Made by a program: the position numbers and the translations under genes. A stretch of 64,000 nt of DNA from 13-2-20CM-66-19 sp036273735 (GTDB taxonomy: Bacteria; Pseudomonadota; Gammaproteobacteria; Steroidobacterales; Steroidobacteraceae): positions 1 through 64,000 of the forward strand of contig DASUHA010000151.1 in the NCBI GenBank assembly GCA_036273735.1, written 5' to 3'. Positions 1-8,430 of this stretch are shown piece by piece. The first letter of the stretch is position 1. Every line of letters begins with the position of its first letter. Under the pieces are notes generated by a model. The model was not told the DNA's origin, did no database searches, and was given only the letters and a program-made list of their open reading frames with translations.

Positions 1-299
1 AGGGCGAGATCGCCACGGAGGAGGGCTGCCTTTCCGTTCCCGGCTATTTCGAGGAGGTGAAGCGCGCCTCGCGGATCCGCGTCCGTGCCCAGGACCGCGA
101 CGGCAACTTCTTCGAGCGGGACTGCGAGGAGATTCTCGCCGTCTGCATCCAGCACGAGATGGATCACCTCGACGGCAAGCTCTTCGTCGACTACCTTTCC
201 AATCTCAAGCGTGAGCGCGTCCGCAAGAAGCTGGAGAAGGACCGCAAAGAGCGCGCCGCCCGCGCCGCCACGCCCGAACGTCGCCGCCGCGCCCTTTAA
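1..299 (+). CDS. def: Peptide deformylase, C-terminal part (5' end outside window)
   Basis: This is the 3' part of a gene that starts before the window. Reading from base 3, the frame opens with the peptide deformylase motif EGCLSVPG and continues to QHEMDHLDG, the QHExDHL metal-binding helix. The two His and one Cys ligands of the catalytic metal are therefore present. The enzyme removes the N-formyl group from nascent proteins in the cytoplasm. The C-terminus is a long Lys/Arg/Glu-rich helix ending in Arg-rich residues, common in proteobacterial Def. A GTG at 57 is only an internal codon, because the conserved EGCLSVP motif lies upstream of it. The gene converges on the TetR gene at 378. 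Confidence 0.93.
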   Translation, partial: GEIATEEGCLSVPGYFEEVKRASRIRVRAQDRDGNFFERDCEEILAVCIQHEMDHLDGKLFVDYLSNLKRERVRKKLEKDRKERAARAATPERRRRAL

Positions 300-305
300 A
301 TATTG

Positions 306-331
306 GCGGAAATCATCGAGACGATTTCCGC
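306..331. repeat. Perfect 9-bp stem-loop after def
   Basis: GCGGAAATC (306-314) pairs with GATTTCCGC (323-331) around an 8-base loop, starting 7 bases after the def stop codon. No T-tract follows, so it is not a classical intrinsic terminator. It could still serve as an mRNA 3'-end stabiliser or a weak terminator for def. Confidence 0.45.
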
Positions 332-351
332 GAGACCCTACACGTTTCGCC

Positions 352-378
352 GCGGGCCAGGGAGCGGCCCTGGCCCGC
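352..378. terminator. GC-rich 11-bp hairpin between convergent def and TetR genes
   Basis: GCGGGCCAGGG (352-362) and CCCTGGCCCGC (368-378) form a perfect 11-bp stem with a 5-base loop, abutting the stop codon of the convergent TetR gene. The position between two convergent genes suggests a bidirectional transcription stop. There is no U-tract on either strand, so the terminator call is inference. Confidence 0.5.
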
Positions 379-1028
379 TATGCAGTGCCGGTGGCGGAGC
401 GCTGCTTGCGCGGCTTCGCCGGAACCACCGCGGCTGAGCTCGCCCACTCATGCAGCATGGCGATCTGCAGCCGCATCTGCCCGATCTGCTTCTCCGGCGG
501 CCAATCGCCGCGGCTCGCCACGACGCTTGCCGTCAGGCCGTTCATGAACGTCATGACCGAGCGCAGCACGCTCTCGCGAGCATCCTCCTGCCACTGGGGC
601 CATTCCGGCCAGGCCCGGGACAGACAGCGCTCGAAGAGCCGCTGATACTCGCGATGGACCCAGGCACTGATCCGCTTCAGGCGCTTGTCGGCCGTGATCT
701 GTCCCCAGAATGCGGTCCAGAAGGCGCACTCGATGTAGCGCTCCTCATCGACGGGCAATGTCTCCATGAGCAGGGCCAACAGGTCGGGCCGCTCGCCCTC
801 GCTGTTGCGCAGCAGCCGCTCGTCGATGCGCCGCAACATGAGCCGCAGGGCCGCGATGATGATGTCCTGCTTGGTCTCGAAGTAGTGAGCCACCATTCCG
901 GTGGTGTATCCGGCCGCGCGCGCGATGCGCGCGATGGTCGTCTGCTCGAAGCCGCACTCGGCGACCACACGGCAGGCGACCAGCGCGATCTCATCGCGGC
1001 GTTTCTCGTGATCGACGATCTTGGGCAT
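378..1028 (-). CDS. TetR/AcrR-family regulator (BetI-like)
   Basis: The 216-residue protein has an N-terminal TetR helix-turn-helix at about residues 8-55, with TTIARIARAAGYTTGMVAHY as the recognition region. An all-helical ligand-binding domain resembling BetI_C follows. It lies 6 bp downstream of the carnitine dehydrogenase gene on the same strand and is probably co-transcribed with it. By family logic it represses the local promoter until a quaternary amine or acyl-CoA ligand binds. Candidate operator DNA is the AT-rich repeat at 2597-2619. The ligand cannot be read from the sequence. Confidence 0.85.
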   Translation of the reverse strand: MPKIVDHEKRRDEIALVACRVVAECGFEQTTIARIARAAGYTTGMVAHYFETKQDIIIAALRLMLRRIDERLLRNSEGERPDLLALLMETLPVDEERYIECAFWTAFWGQITADKRLKRISAWVHREYQRLFERCLSRAWPEWPQWQEDARESVLRSVMTFMNGLTASVVASRGDWPPEKQIGQMRLQIAMLHEWASSAAVVPAKPRKQRSATGTA

Positions 1029-1034
1029 GGATGA

Positions 1035-2537
1035 TCAGAGGTTCCCTGAATTGGCGGATCGGCCTGCGCAGCCTGCGGGCGCCGGCAGTCCCGCGTGAGC
1101 GGCCTGGAGTCTTTGGAGTCGTGCGTGAACGGCGGCTGGCATGGCAGCCGCGTGCCTTTCCCGGGTGTCTACGTGAATGTACAACTGCTCGCAACCGGCG
1201 ATCAGCGCTTCGTCCTGGCGCCGGTGCAGGCAATGATAAAACCGCACACGCTTGGCATCCAGCTCCAGCAGCTGCGTCGTGACGTAAAGCGGATCGAGGG
1301 TCTTGGCCTCGGCGACGTGTCGGACGTGCGATTCAACGGTGTACAGGGTCCGTCCCGACTTCCGATAGTCGTCGTCTACGCCCGCCCAGCGAAAGAGCGC
1401 GTCGGTTGCATCTCCGAACACCTGCAAATAGCGCGAGTCAGTCATGTGGCCGTTGTAGTCGATCCATTCAGGGCGCACGTAGGTGTCCAACATGCGTACC
1501 GGGCGAGCGCTTGCTGCCGCCAAAGCCTCATCGATGCCAATGCTGGTCTTGGCCCCTTGCTGCGCATACAGCTTCTCCTCCAATCCGCGCAACGTCGCCC
1601 CCGCGCCGAGATCGAACTGCTTGAGCACCTGCTGGATGGCGAGGAGATACTCGTCCCGCAGCCGCTCGAGCTCACGGATCGAGCGGCCGCCGGCCTGCGC
1701 CTGCGTGCCCTCGACCATGCGGTCTATCAGCGCCTCGGTGAGCTCCGGTGCCTCGAGGCGCGTCCAGGGCCACTTCAGGCATGGGCCGAACTGCCGCAGC
1801 ATGTGCCGCATGCCGCTCTCGCCGCCGGCGAGGTGATAGATGAGGTTCGTGCCCATTCCCGCCCAGCGCAGGCCCGGCCCATAGATGATGGCCTCGTCGA
1901 GCTCGCCGGTGCTCGCCACGCCATCGTTGACGAGATGCAGGATCTCCCGCCACAGGGCCTCCTGCAGCCGATCCGTGAGGTGGCCCGGAATCTCGCGCCG
2001 CACGCGCAGCGGATGCATGCCGATGTCCGTATAGAAGCGCTCCGCTGCTGCGAGCGTCGCGGGCGTCGTGTGCTTGCCGCCCACCAACTCGACGAGCGGC
2101 AGCAGATAGACCGGATTGAACGGATGGGCGACCAGAAACCGCTCGGGCGCAATCATCTCCTGCTGCAGATCCGAAGGCAGGAGCCCCGAGGTGCTCGAGG
2201 CGATGACCACGTTCGCGGGTGCCATGCGGCTCGCCTGCGCCAGCACCCGCTGTTTCAGCTCGAGCTGTTCCGGGATGTTCTCCTGGATGAAGTCGACCCC
2301 GCGGGCCATGGCCTCGAGATCGGTGGTGAAGGACAGCCGGCCTTCAGGCGGCAGAGGTGCGAGCGTCAGCCGGGACAGCGTCCCGCGGGCGTTATCGACC
2401 GCGCCCCGGATCCAGGCCTCCATCTCCGGCCTCGTGTCCATCGCAACGACATCGAAGCCGAGGTGCAGTGCGCGCGCAGCCCAGCCGCCACCGATCACGC
2501 CCGTGCCCAGCAGGCCCAGCACCTTCACTTGTCTCAT
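1035..2537 (-). CDS. Carnitine 3-dehydrogenase fused to a betainyl-CoA-type thioesterase
   Basis: The 500-residue protein has two modules. Residues 1 to about 320 are a 3-hydroxyacyl-CoA-dehydrogenase-like NAD enzyme, with the Rossmann motif GLLGTGVIGGG near the start and ASSTSG and HPFNPVYLLP motifs typical of L-carnitine dehydrogenase. Residues about 345-480 are a hotdog thioesterase (DTYVRPEWIDYNGHMTDSRY). In Pseudomonas the two activities are separate proteins (CdhA and CdhB), while fusions are known in other proteobacteria. L-carnitine would be oxidised to 3-dehydrocarnitine, with the second module acting on betainyl-CoA. The ATG at 2537 is chosen because it places the Rossmann fold at the N-terminus. 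The beta-keto-acid-cleaving partner (CdhC/BKACE) is not in the window. Confidence 0.87.
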   Translation of the reverse strand: MRQVKVLGLLGTGVIGGGWAARALHLGFDVVAMDTRPEMEAWIRGAVDNARGTLSRLTLAPLPPEGRLSFTTDLEAMARGVDFIQENIPEQLELKQRVLAQASRMAPANVVIASSTSGLLPSDLQQEMIAPERFLVAHPFNPVYLLPLVELVGGKHTTPATLAAAERFYTDIGMHPLRVRREIPGHLTDRLQEALWREILHLVNDGVASTGELDEAIIYGPGLRWAGMGTNLIYHLAGGESGMRHMLRQFGPCLKWPWTRLEAPELTEALIDRMVEGTQAQAGGRSIRELERLRDEYLLAIQQVLKQFDLGAGATLRGLEEKLYAQQGAKTSIGIDEALAAASARPVRMLDTYVRPEWIDYNGHMTDSRYLQVFGDATDALFRWAGVDDDYRKSGRTLYTVESHVRHVAEAKTLDPLYVTTQLLELDAKRVRFYHCLHRRQDEALIAGCEQLYIHVDTRERHAAAMPAAVHARLQRLQAAHAGLPAPAGCAGRSANSGNL

Positions 2538-2596
2538 GACCCGCAACCCCGGTGCGCCGCCGCGCTCCGGAATGGAGTGGCCGGCCCTGGCGCTTT

Positions 2597-2619
2597 ATAA
2601 TATAATCATCATAATATAA
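2597..2619. promoter_or_regulatory. AT-rich promoter/operator with 9-bp direct repeats upstream of carnitine dehydrogenase
   Basis: Two identical ATAATATAA copies (2597-2605 and 2611-2619) with a 14-bp period form an island of A/T in otherwise GC-rich DNA. They sit 60-82 bp upstream of the carnitine dehydrogenase ATG. On the minus strand they supply several -10-like hexamers (TATATT, TATTAT). Promoter function, and binding by the adjacent TetR protein, are inferences. Confidence 0.5.
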
Positions 2620-3154
2620 CAAGAGCATCGAGAAGCCGCTGATAATCCCGAAGCTGCCGGGTTGCGAGCCCGGCAACCTTGCCCCGATCATCGCAGCGGC
2701 GAACGAGGACCGCATCCCGGTACCCGGGCTCGGCCTCGAAGCTTTCGACCTCACCGGCTGACATCGGGCCGCCCTGCAATTTCAACGTGAGCACTGAGGC
2801 GGGACTCAGCTGCGCAAAATACGCCGGCTCGACGGCGCAGAGATACCGCTTGGCTCTGACGTGCAGGCGAACCGGCTCGGCCACCTCGGCACCGAACCAT
2901 TTGCCCAGCCAGCGCGCGCCGGTAGCCTCGTGGCGCGCGTCAACAGTCCACTCCGCGATGTCGTCGGGCACGGTTGCGATCAAATGGCCGATGTCGTGCA
3001 ACAATGCGGCGGCAATGATCGATGCGCGCGCCCCATCGAGCTCGGCGAAGTGAGCGGCCTGCAGCGCATGCTCGGTCATCGAGACCGCCTCGCCGAAGTA
3101 GGCCGCCGAGCCGCGAGCGCTGTAGAGCGAGAATACCTCCTCGATGACGCTCAT
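2609..3154 (-). CDS. HD-domain phosphonate-cleaving oxygenase (PhnZ/TmpB-like)
   Basis: The 181-residue HD/HDIG protein has YFGEAVSMTEHALQAAH near residues 19-35 and ALLHDIGH near residues 50-57. The Tyr-x-x-Glu pair just before the first metal His is the hallmark of PhnZ and TmpB, mixed-valent diiron oxygenases that cleave 1-hydroxyphosphonates. The ATG at 3154 overlaps the stop of the upstream Fe/2OG oxygenase gene by ATGA, the pairing seen for phnY-phnZ and tmpA-tmpB. TmpB turns hydroxylated trimethylaminoethylphosphonate into glycine betaine and phosphate. The TmpB assignment over PhnZ rests on the quaternary-amine neighbourhood and the BBOX-like partner. Confidence 0.8.
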   Translation of the reverse strand: MSVIEEVFSLYSARGSAAYFGEAVSMTEHALQAAHFAELDGARASIIAAALLHDIGHLIATVPDDIAEWTVDARHEATGARWLGKWFGAEVAEPVRLHVRAKRYLCAVEPAYFAQLSPASVLTLKLQGGPMSAGEVESFEAEPGYRDAVLVRRCDDRGKVAGLATRQLRDYQRLLDALVIL

Positions 3155-4317
3155 CGTGCGGCGGCCGCTTCGGCAAGCAACGCCGCGCGACTGAAGACAC
3201 TGTCGCGCGTCAGATAGCATCCCTGCAAGTGACGCGGATGCCGGCCCGACGCGAAGCCGGTGCGTCCATGCAGGATCCGCTGATTGTCGAACACGGCGAG
3301 ATCGCCGGCTCGCATCATGAATCGCAGCATGAATCGCGGCTCCCGCAGCAGCATGGCGAACCGCCGATAAGCCCGGTAGTAGCGCTCCGCCGCCTCGGCC
3401 GCGAACGGTAATGGCTGGATCGAACGGTTGTTGTAGTGAATCGCAACGACCTCACCGCGCTCGGAGAGCTGGATGAGCGGCCGTTCGGCGTTGAGCGCCG
3501 CGTTGTGCGAGCGATAGGCAAACGGCACCGGCGTTCGCGCCAGGACTTCGAAGGCGCCCGGATCGTTGCGCCTGAGCTCCTCTGCGAGGGCGAAGCCGTC
3601 GGCAAACAGACTCTCGCCGCCGTCCGGCGCAGCGATCAGCACGTGCAGCGCCTGAAAGCCCGGCACGGGCTCGCGATACGGATTGTCGGTGTGTAGCCCG
3701 AGACCCAGGTCTGAGTACGCGAGATTTTCGGGCTGCGGCACCGCACGCACGTCGAAGAGCAGACCGTAGTTGGTCTCCGCGACCTGGCCGGCGATCGGCA
3801 TGGCGGTGAGTATGGCGCCCGGCTCGGTCGGCACCTCCAACAGGAACGCAAGACCATCCGTGACCAGGCGCCCGAGCCAGCTCGCCTGAGCGCCCAGGTT
3901 TTCGCGTGCCGTCGGGAGCCTCACCCAGGCGAAATCGCGAGCCGCCTGCAGCCGGCTGCCCTCCAGCCAGAGCCGCGGCTGCGGCAGCGCCCGCTCACCT
4001 GCGATGGCCGCCGCCTGCGCGCCAAGCCAATCGAGGTCAAACGAGGCCCCACCCTCCTCGTCCTCCCATTCGATCCGCACCGCCGCATCCTGCAAGGCGG
4101 CGTGTCGGATCCTGGGTGCCGCGGGGAGATCCGCGACGTCGATCAATCGCTGGCCATTCCCCGGATCACGATCCGCGCGCAGATTGTCCCGCAGCCAGAT
4201 GCTGGCGAGCTCGACCCGGCCTCCCTCGGCCCATTTCAACATTAGCGCCGATGGCGTCCAATTGATCTCGGTGATTGCGTGCTCTGATTTCACAGTCACA
4301 TCCGAGGGTCTAGGCAC
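3151..4317 (-). CDS. Fe(II)/2-oxoglutarate oxygenase, BBOX/TmpA-like
   Basis: The 388-residue member of the gamma-butyrobetaine-hydroxylase branch of TauD has an N-terminal DUF971-like domain (WLRDN). The double-stranded beta-helix carries HTDNPYREPVPG (HxD iron ligands), the distal His in ILHGRTGF, and the 2OG-binding Arg in RHLQGCY. The zinc-binding CxCxxC of true BBOX is absent from the N-terminal domain. It is translationally coupled to the HD oxygenase, so it most likely hydroxylates the alpha-carbon of trimethylaminoethylphosphonate or a similar phosphonate (TmpA role). The start is uncertain: the GTG at 4317 overlaps the transporter stop by 8 bp, and GTGs a few codons inside are alternatives. 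Confidence 0.8.
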   Translation of the reverse strand: MPRPSDVTVKSEHAITEINWTPSALMLKWAEGGRVELASIWLRDNLRADRDPGNGQRLIDVADLPAAPRIRHAALQDAAVRIEWEDEEGGASFDLDWLGAQAAAIAGERALPQPRLWLEGSRLQAARDFAWVRLPTARENLGAQASWLGRLVTDGLAFLLEVPTEPGAILTAMPIAGQVAETNYGLLFDVRAVPQPENLAYSDLGLGLHTDNPYREPVPGFQALHVLIAAPDGGESLFADGFALAEELRRNDPGAFEVLARTPVPFAYRSHNAALNAERPLIQLSERGEVVAIHYNNRSIQPLPFAAEAAERYYRAYRRFAMLLREPRFMLRFMMRAGDLAVFDNQRILHGRTGFASGRHPRHLQGCYLTRDSVFSRAALLAEAAAAR

Positions 4318-5650
4318 GTGCCATTGCCAAGGCGCGTGCCGTCACTGCGCGCCGCTCCATGAGGTACAGTGCGCCGGCGCCAATTGCGCCGACGGTGCCG
4401 ATGACAGCGAGCGTTGCAAAAACGCCTCGCCAACCATACGCCACGGCCAGCTTGGCACCGCCGACACCGGCAGACACTGCGCCGAGATAGCCGACGCCAT
4501 CGATGATACCCGAGGCCAGGGCGCCCGCCGCCTTGCCACCGAAATCCAGCGCCATGGCGCCGCCGAGGTAGGCATATGGCCCGAGCAGGCAGAAGGCGAC
4601 GACCCCGATCAACGCGATCGGCACCGTGGGATCCGTGCCGCCTCGGTGGATCATGGCCAGAAGACCAAGAGCGGCCGCGGTAGCGGTCAAACCCGTGAAC
4701 AGGAGCAGCGGCCGGCCGTTGGCTCCGAGCCGATCACCGAGCCAGCCTGTCAGGAGCACGGATATGGCGCCGACAGCCGGAAAGATGGCACTCAGCGCTG
4801 CCGCATCGCTCATGCGAAGGTGCATGAAATCCCGCATGTATACCGGGGTCCAGTCATTGAAAGTCTCGCGGACGATGGTGCAGACGAGCGACAGGACGCA
4901 GACCATCAGGAAGGCAGGGCTCCTCAGGAGCGGCGCGAGCCGCTCCCTGACGGTCTGCGGCGGCGACTTCGCGCCCCCAAACACATTGAGCGGATTCGCA
5001 ATCGTGTCTTCATGCCCGGCCGCGACCCGCGACTCGCGCAGCAACGCGAGGTTGGCGATGAGCATCGCCGCGCAGACGGCCGCCGCGAGCAGGAACAGGC
5101 TCCGCCAACCGTACCCGTGCGCGATCAGCCGCCCCATCCAGGCGCGCGCTCCGGCATCCCCGACGAGATAACTCAGGCTCAAGACGCCGATGATTGCGCC
5201 ATGTGAGGAGTAGTCGAACCAACGTGACGACACTTTCAGAAGTCCGGCCCAGGCACCGGCCTGCACCAGCCGATTGAGGAACCAGGCGAGCGTGAAGAGC
5301 GGCAGCACGCCGCACAAGGCGAAGAGCAGCGTGAAAATGGTTGCACCGGCGAGGCCGAGGAGAAAGTTGATGCGGCCGCCCCAGTAATCGCCGAGACCGC
5401 CGATGCAGGGTTTGCCGAGCGCGTAGGCAAGGATGCCGAGCGATGTGATCGTGCCGATGCGCACGAGCGCATCGTCATACGAGAGGCCGTGCCGGGCGAG
5501 CTCCCTGGCAAGAAGCGGCGTGGCAACGGAGAGATCGGCGCGGCAGAAATAAAGCGAGGCATAGCCGCCAAAGAGCAGCGAAATGACGATGGTCTGTCGG
5601 ATCCTGAGCCTACGCGTGCCTCCCGCAGTGCTTGCGGTCGGCGTCGTCAT
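4310..5650 (-). CDS. MFS transporter resembling the organophosphate:phosphate antiporter group
   Basis: The 446-residue membrane protein has about 12 hydrophobic segments. An Arg-containing first loop (YFCRADLSVATPLL) and a GLGDYWGGR loop resemble GlpT/UhpT-type carriers. OPA-type carriers exchange organic phosphates and phosphonates (GlpT imports fosfomycin) for phosphate. Its place between two BBOX-like oxygenase genes, overlapping both by a few bases, suggests uptake of the phosphonate substrate that the operon degrades. The MFS class is secure. The OPA subfamily and the substrate are inference. Confidence 0.75.
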   Translation of the reverse strand: MTTPTASTAGGTRRLRIRQTIVISLLFGGYASLYFCRADLSVATPLLARELARHGLSYDDALVRIGTITSLGILAYALGKPCIGGLGDYWGGRINFLLGLAGATIFTLLFALCGVLPLFTLAWFLNRLVQAGAWAGLLKVSSRWFDYSSHGAIIGVLSLSYLVGDAGARAWMGRLIAHGYGWRSLFLLAAAVCAAMLIANLALLRESRVAAGHEDTIANPLNVFGGAKSPPQTVRERLAPLLRSPAFLMVCVLSLVCTIVRETFNDWTPVYMRDFMHLRMSDAAALSAIFPAVGAISVLLTGWLGDRLGANGRPLLLFTGLTATAAALGLLAMIHRGGTDPTVPIALIGVVAFCLLGPYAYLGGAMALDFGGKAAGALASGIIDGVGYLGAVSAGVGGAKLAVAYGWRGVFATLAVIGTVGAIGAGALYLMERRAVTARALAMARA

Positions 5651-6774
5651 CTGCTCCTGTGCGCAGGCCTGAGCGTCCTGCCGAGCGTGCGATACAGGCT
5701 CCTCGGGCCGTCAAGGTCGATGTAACATCCCTGCAGGTGCCGCCGGCCTTCGTTCGGGTCGTAGGCAGTCCTGCCGTGCAGCACGCGGCTGTTGTTGAAC
5801 ATCATGAGCTCGCCGGCTCGGAGCGGGAAGCGCAGTTCGAACCGCGGATCGGCGAACAGCTCGCTCAACCGCCGGCGCGCCCTGTGGAACCGTTGCGTGG
5901 TGGCCGAATCGAGCAGCGGCAGATAGTCGAGTCTCGGGCTGTAGTGCACTCCGGTCATCCGCCCATTGACATCCCGCTGCACGATCGGACGGCACTCGAT
6001 GAGCTCCTCGTTCATGTCGATGAAGCGGAACCGCACCGGCGTCGAGGCGAGGAGCTGCAAGCCCTCGGGATCCTCTTCCTGCAGCGCTTCGGCGACCGAC
6101 AGGCTATCTACCAGCGTCGACCACCCGCCCGTGGTCTCATTCACCAGACAATGCAGGAGCTGAACGCCGGGCACAGGTTCGCGATATGGGTTGTCGGTGT
6201 GCGCTCCGAGGGGAACCGGGCGATAGGCGAGATCGTTCGAGCCAGGTCGCGAATAGACCTCGAAAATGCGCCCGAAGTTGGTTTCGCGCACATAGCCGAA
6301 GCGGCGCGCCACTTCGAGAATGCACTCGGGCTCGGTCGATAGGTTACGGATGAGGACGAGGCCATGGGTCAGGAACGTCGCGACGGCCTGCAGACGCACC
6401 TCATCGCTCGAGAGTCTGCGCCCATCCACGCTCACCGTTTCGAGCCTGAGATCGGCGCGCCAGGATACCTCCCGCGGAAGATCGTCGCTCGAGTCGAGCT
6501 CATCCGCGAGCCGGTTCAATTCATATTCGCCCGAATAGCCGTCGCTGAAGGAAAGCCGGGCGCGATTCTCACCAGTGGTCTCGATGCCCACGAGGGTGAG
6601 GTCATCCGGCAAGCGGTGTGGATCGAACAGGCGCTGCTGGGTCTCGGGATCGAGACTCGCCGGGTCTCGGCAGCGCTCCCGCAGCCACAGCGCCGGCAGG
6701 TCCACGGTGCGTGTCGCGACTTGAGCCAGGATCCGGGGCGGGTCCGTTTCGAGCCTGATGCGCACGCCATTCAT
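5647..6774 (-). CDS. Second BBOX/TmpA-like Fe(II)/2-oxoglutarate oxygenase
   Basis: The 375-residue paralogue of the 3151-4317 protein has HTDNPYREPVPG (HxD), VLHGRTAY (distal His) and RRHLQGCY (2OG Arg). It also lacks the N-terminal zinc cysteine cluster of BBOX. Its ATG shares one base with the stop of the GntR gene, and its TGA overlaps the transporter ATG, so it belongs to one long operon running from 9006 to 2609. The substrate is unknown. The shared active-site segment with the TmpA-like paralogue suggests a related trimethylammonium or phosphonate compound. Confidence 0.82.
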   Translation of the reverse strand: MNGVRIRLETDPPRILAQVATRTVDLPALWLRERCRDPASLDPETQQRLFDPHRLPDDLTLVGIETTGENRARLSFSDGYSGEYELNRLADELDSSDDLPREVSWRADLRLETVSVDGRRLSSDEVRLQAVATFLTHGLVLIRNLSTEPECILEVARRFGYVRETNFGRIFEVYSRPGSNDLAYRPVPLGAHTDNPYREPVPGVQLLHCLVNETTGGWSTLVDSLSVAEALQEEDPEGLQLLASTPVRFRFIDMNEELIECRPIVQRDVNGRMTGVHYSPRLDYLPLLDSATTQRFHRARRRLSELFADPRFELRFPLRAGELMMFNNSRVLHGRTAYDPNEGRRHLQGCYIDLDGPRSLYRTLGRTLRPAHRSR

Positions 6775-7430
6775 CACACGCCTCGCTTCAGGATCAGCTC
6801 CGGCGGCACGATGTTGGCCTGGGCCAGCTTTGCCGCACGCTCGGCGTCGCCGGCGCAGAGGCTGTCCACGAGCTCCCGATGGGACTCGCAGATCTCCCGC
6901 GCATCCACGTCCCGGTTCGAGAGCGCGATGTAGACCCTGAACTGGTTTTCCACGCGCGTGTAATGATCCAACAGCCGCTCGTGGCCGGAAAGCCGCACGA
7001 TCAGGCTGTGCAGCTCGCGATCCAGGCGGTCCGCCTTCTCGTGATCCGCTGCCGCGGCCGCCGCCACCAGCTCCGCGAATGCCGCGCGCAGCTGCCGGGT
7101 GCCGCCCGCCTCGATGCGCAACGCCGCCAGCCGCGCAGCGAGGCTCTCGAGCGCACCGCGCAGCGTATAGAGCTCCCACAGGTCATGATCACTGAAATCG
7201 ATGACCTGATAGCCCGTGTAGGGAACGTGGCAGACCAGTCCCTCCTCGATCAGGCGGCGCAGGGCCGCGCGGATCGTGCCGCGCGACAGCCCGAAGCGCT
7301 CGGCGATCGGGGTCTCGAGCAGTCGCGCGCCGGCGGTCAATTCCCCCCGGAGGATCTGCCGCCGCAGGAGATCGGCCGCCTGTGATTCCAGGCTCTGCTT
7401 GTTGATCGTCTCGGTGATCCTGGCTTCCAT
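6774..7430 (-). CDS. GntR-family regulator, FCD (FadR C-terminal-like) subfamily
   Basis: The 218-residue protein has an N-terminal winged helix, with LLETPIAERFGLSRGTIRAA as the helix-turn-helix. An all-alpha FCD effector domain follows, including the metal-binding pattern of Asp and His residues (RELHSLIVRLSGH). It is preceded by a GAGG Shine-Dalgarno sequence. It is embedded in the oxygenase operon, so it probably controls it. The palindrome ATTGTCAACAAT at 9056-9067, upstream of the first operon gene, resembles known FCD operators. Confidence 0.88.
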   Translation of the reverse strand: MEARITETINKQSLESQAADLLRRQILRGELTAGARLLETPIAERFGLSRGTIRAALRRLIEEGLVCHVPYTGYQVIDFSDHDLWELYTLRGALESLAARLAALRIEAGGTRQLRAAFAELVAAAAAADHEKADRLDRELHSLIVRLSGHERLLDHYTRVENQFRVYIALSNRDVDAREICESHRELVDSLCAGDAERAAKLAQANIVPPELILKRGV

Positions 7431-7436
7431 GTCGCC

Positions 7437-8420
7437 TCAACGGCCTCCGGTTGCAAACACGTAACGGGTCTGGGAGACGACCACTTCCTCACCGGGCTCC
7501 TCCGGCTCCTGGTCGATGAGCTCCGGCGGAAATCCGGGGGCGCGCACCTGGATGCCACAATCGTCCTCCAGCCGCTGGATGACTCGCGGCGAAAGTGCAC
7601 GGGGGCCATATCGCGATTGCGCGTCACGAAACATCGCCGTCACGGTGTCGGCCACGTCCGTGGGCACATCATTCCTGCGGGCCAGGTCGAGGAAGAGTCC
7701 GATGTCTTTCAACACGAGGTCGACCGTGAAGTTGATGTCGTAACTGCCGTTGAGGATCACCTGGCTCTCGGTTTCATGGACGAAGGAGTTGCCGGAGGAG
7801 GCCTTGATCGCCTCATACGTCGTTTTGGGGTCCATCCCTGCCTTGTGCGCGACCGTCCACGCCTCGGACAGGGCCGCGAGATGGACGAACGCGAGGTAGT
7901 TGGTGATCACTTTGAGGACCGACGCGCTCCCCAGGGGCCCGATGTGAATGATTCTGCGCCCCATGATCCGCAGTGCCGGCAGGGCCTGCTCGAACGCCGC
8001 GCGCTCGCCACCGACGAAGATCGAGATATTGCCGGTTGCCGCCCGGTGGCAGCCGCCCGATACCGGCGCATCCAGCGCTCTTGCGCCCGTTTGCATGACC
8101 CGCCTGCCGAGCCGCCGGACCTCGCTCTCCTCGGTCGTGCTCATTTCCAGCCAGAGCTTGCCGGCCGAGAGTCCGGCGAGCACGCCGTCGGGCTGCTCGA
8201 GCACCTGCGCGCTGATGACCGGTGACGGCAGGCAGGTGATGATGAGATCCGACCTGAGCGCGAGCTCCTTGGGAGTCGTTGCCCATCGCGCACCACCCGG
8301 CAACAGTGCTCTCGCGGCCGCTTCGTCGAGGTCGTGAACGATCAGCTGACGGCCGTTGCGCAGGAGCGTTGCGGCCAGTTTCGAGCCGAGGTTTCCGAGG
8401 CCGATGAAGCCGATGATCAT
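7437..8420 (-). CDS. 3-hydroxyisobutyrate-dehydrogenase-like NAD(P) enzyme
   Basis: The 327-residue beta-hydroxyacid dehydrogenase begins with MIIGFIGLGNLG (GxGxxG). It carries the substrate-binding DAPVSGG motif near residue 118 and the catalytic Lys in VLKVITNYL. Family members oxidise short beta-hydroxy acids to semialdehydes or keto acids. The C-terminus has an acidic extension of about 30 residues beyond the usual family length. The ATG at 8420 has GAGG 8 bases upstream, and the gene lies 10 bp after the HD gene. Its job in the operon is probably oxidation of a hydroxylated or aldehyde-level product of the two oxygenases, which is inference. Confidence 0.82.
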   Translation of the reverse strand: MIIGFIGLGNLGSKLAATLLRNGRQLIVHDLDEAAARALLPGGARWATTPKELALRSDLIITCLPSPVISAQVLEQPDGVLAGLSAGKLWLEMSTTEESEVRRLGRRVMQTGARALDAPVSGGCHRAATGNISIFVGGERAAFEQALPALRIMGRRIIHIGPLGSASVLKVITNYLAFVHLAALSEAWTVAHKAGMDPKTTYEAIKASSGNSFVHETESQVILNGSYDINFTVDLVLKDIGLFLDLARRNDVPTDVADTVTAMFRDAQSRYGPRALSPRVIQRLEDDCGIQVRAPGFPPELIDQEPEEPGEEVVVSQTRYVFATGGR

Positions 8421-8430
8421 GGCACGCGCC

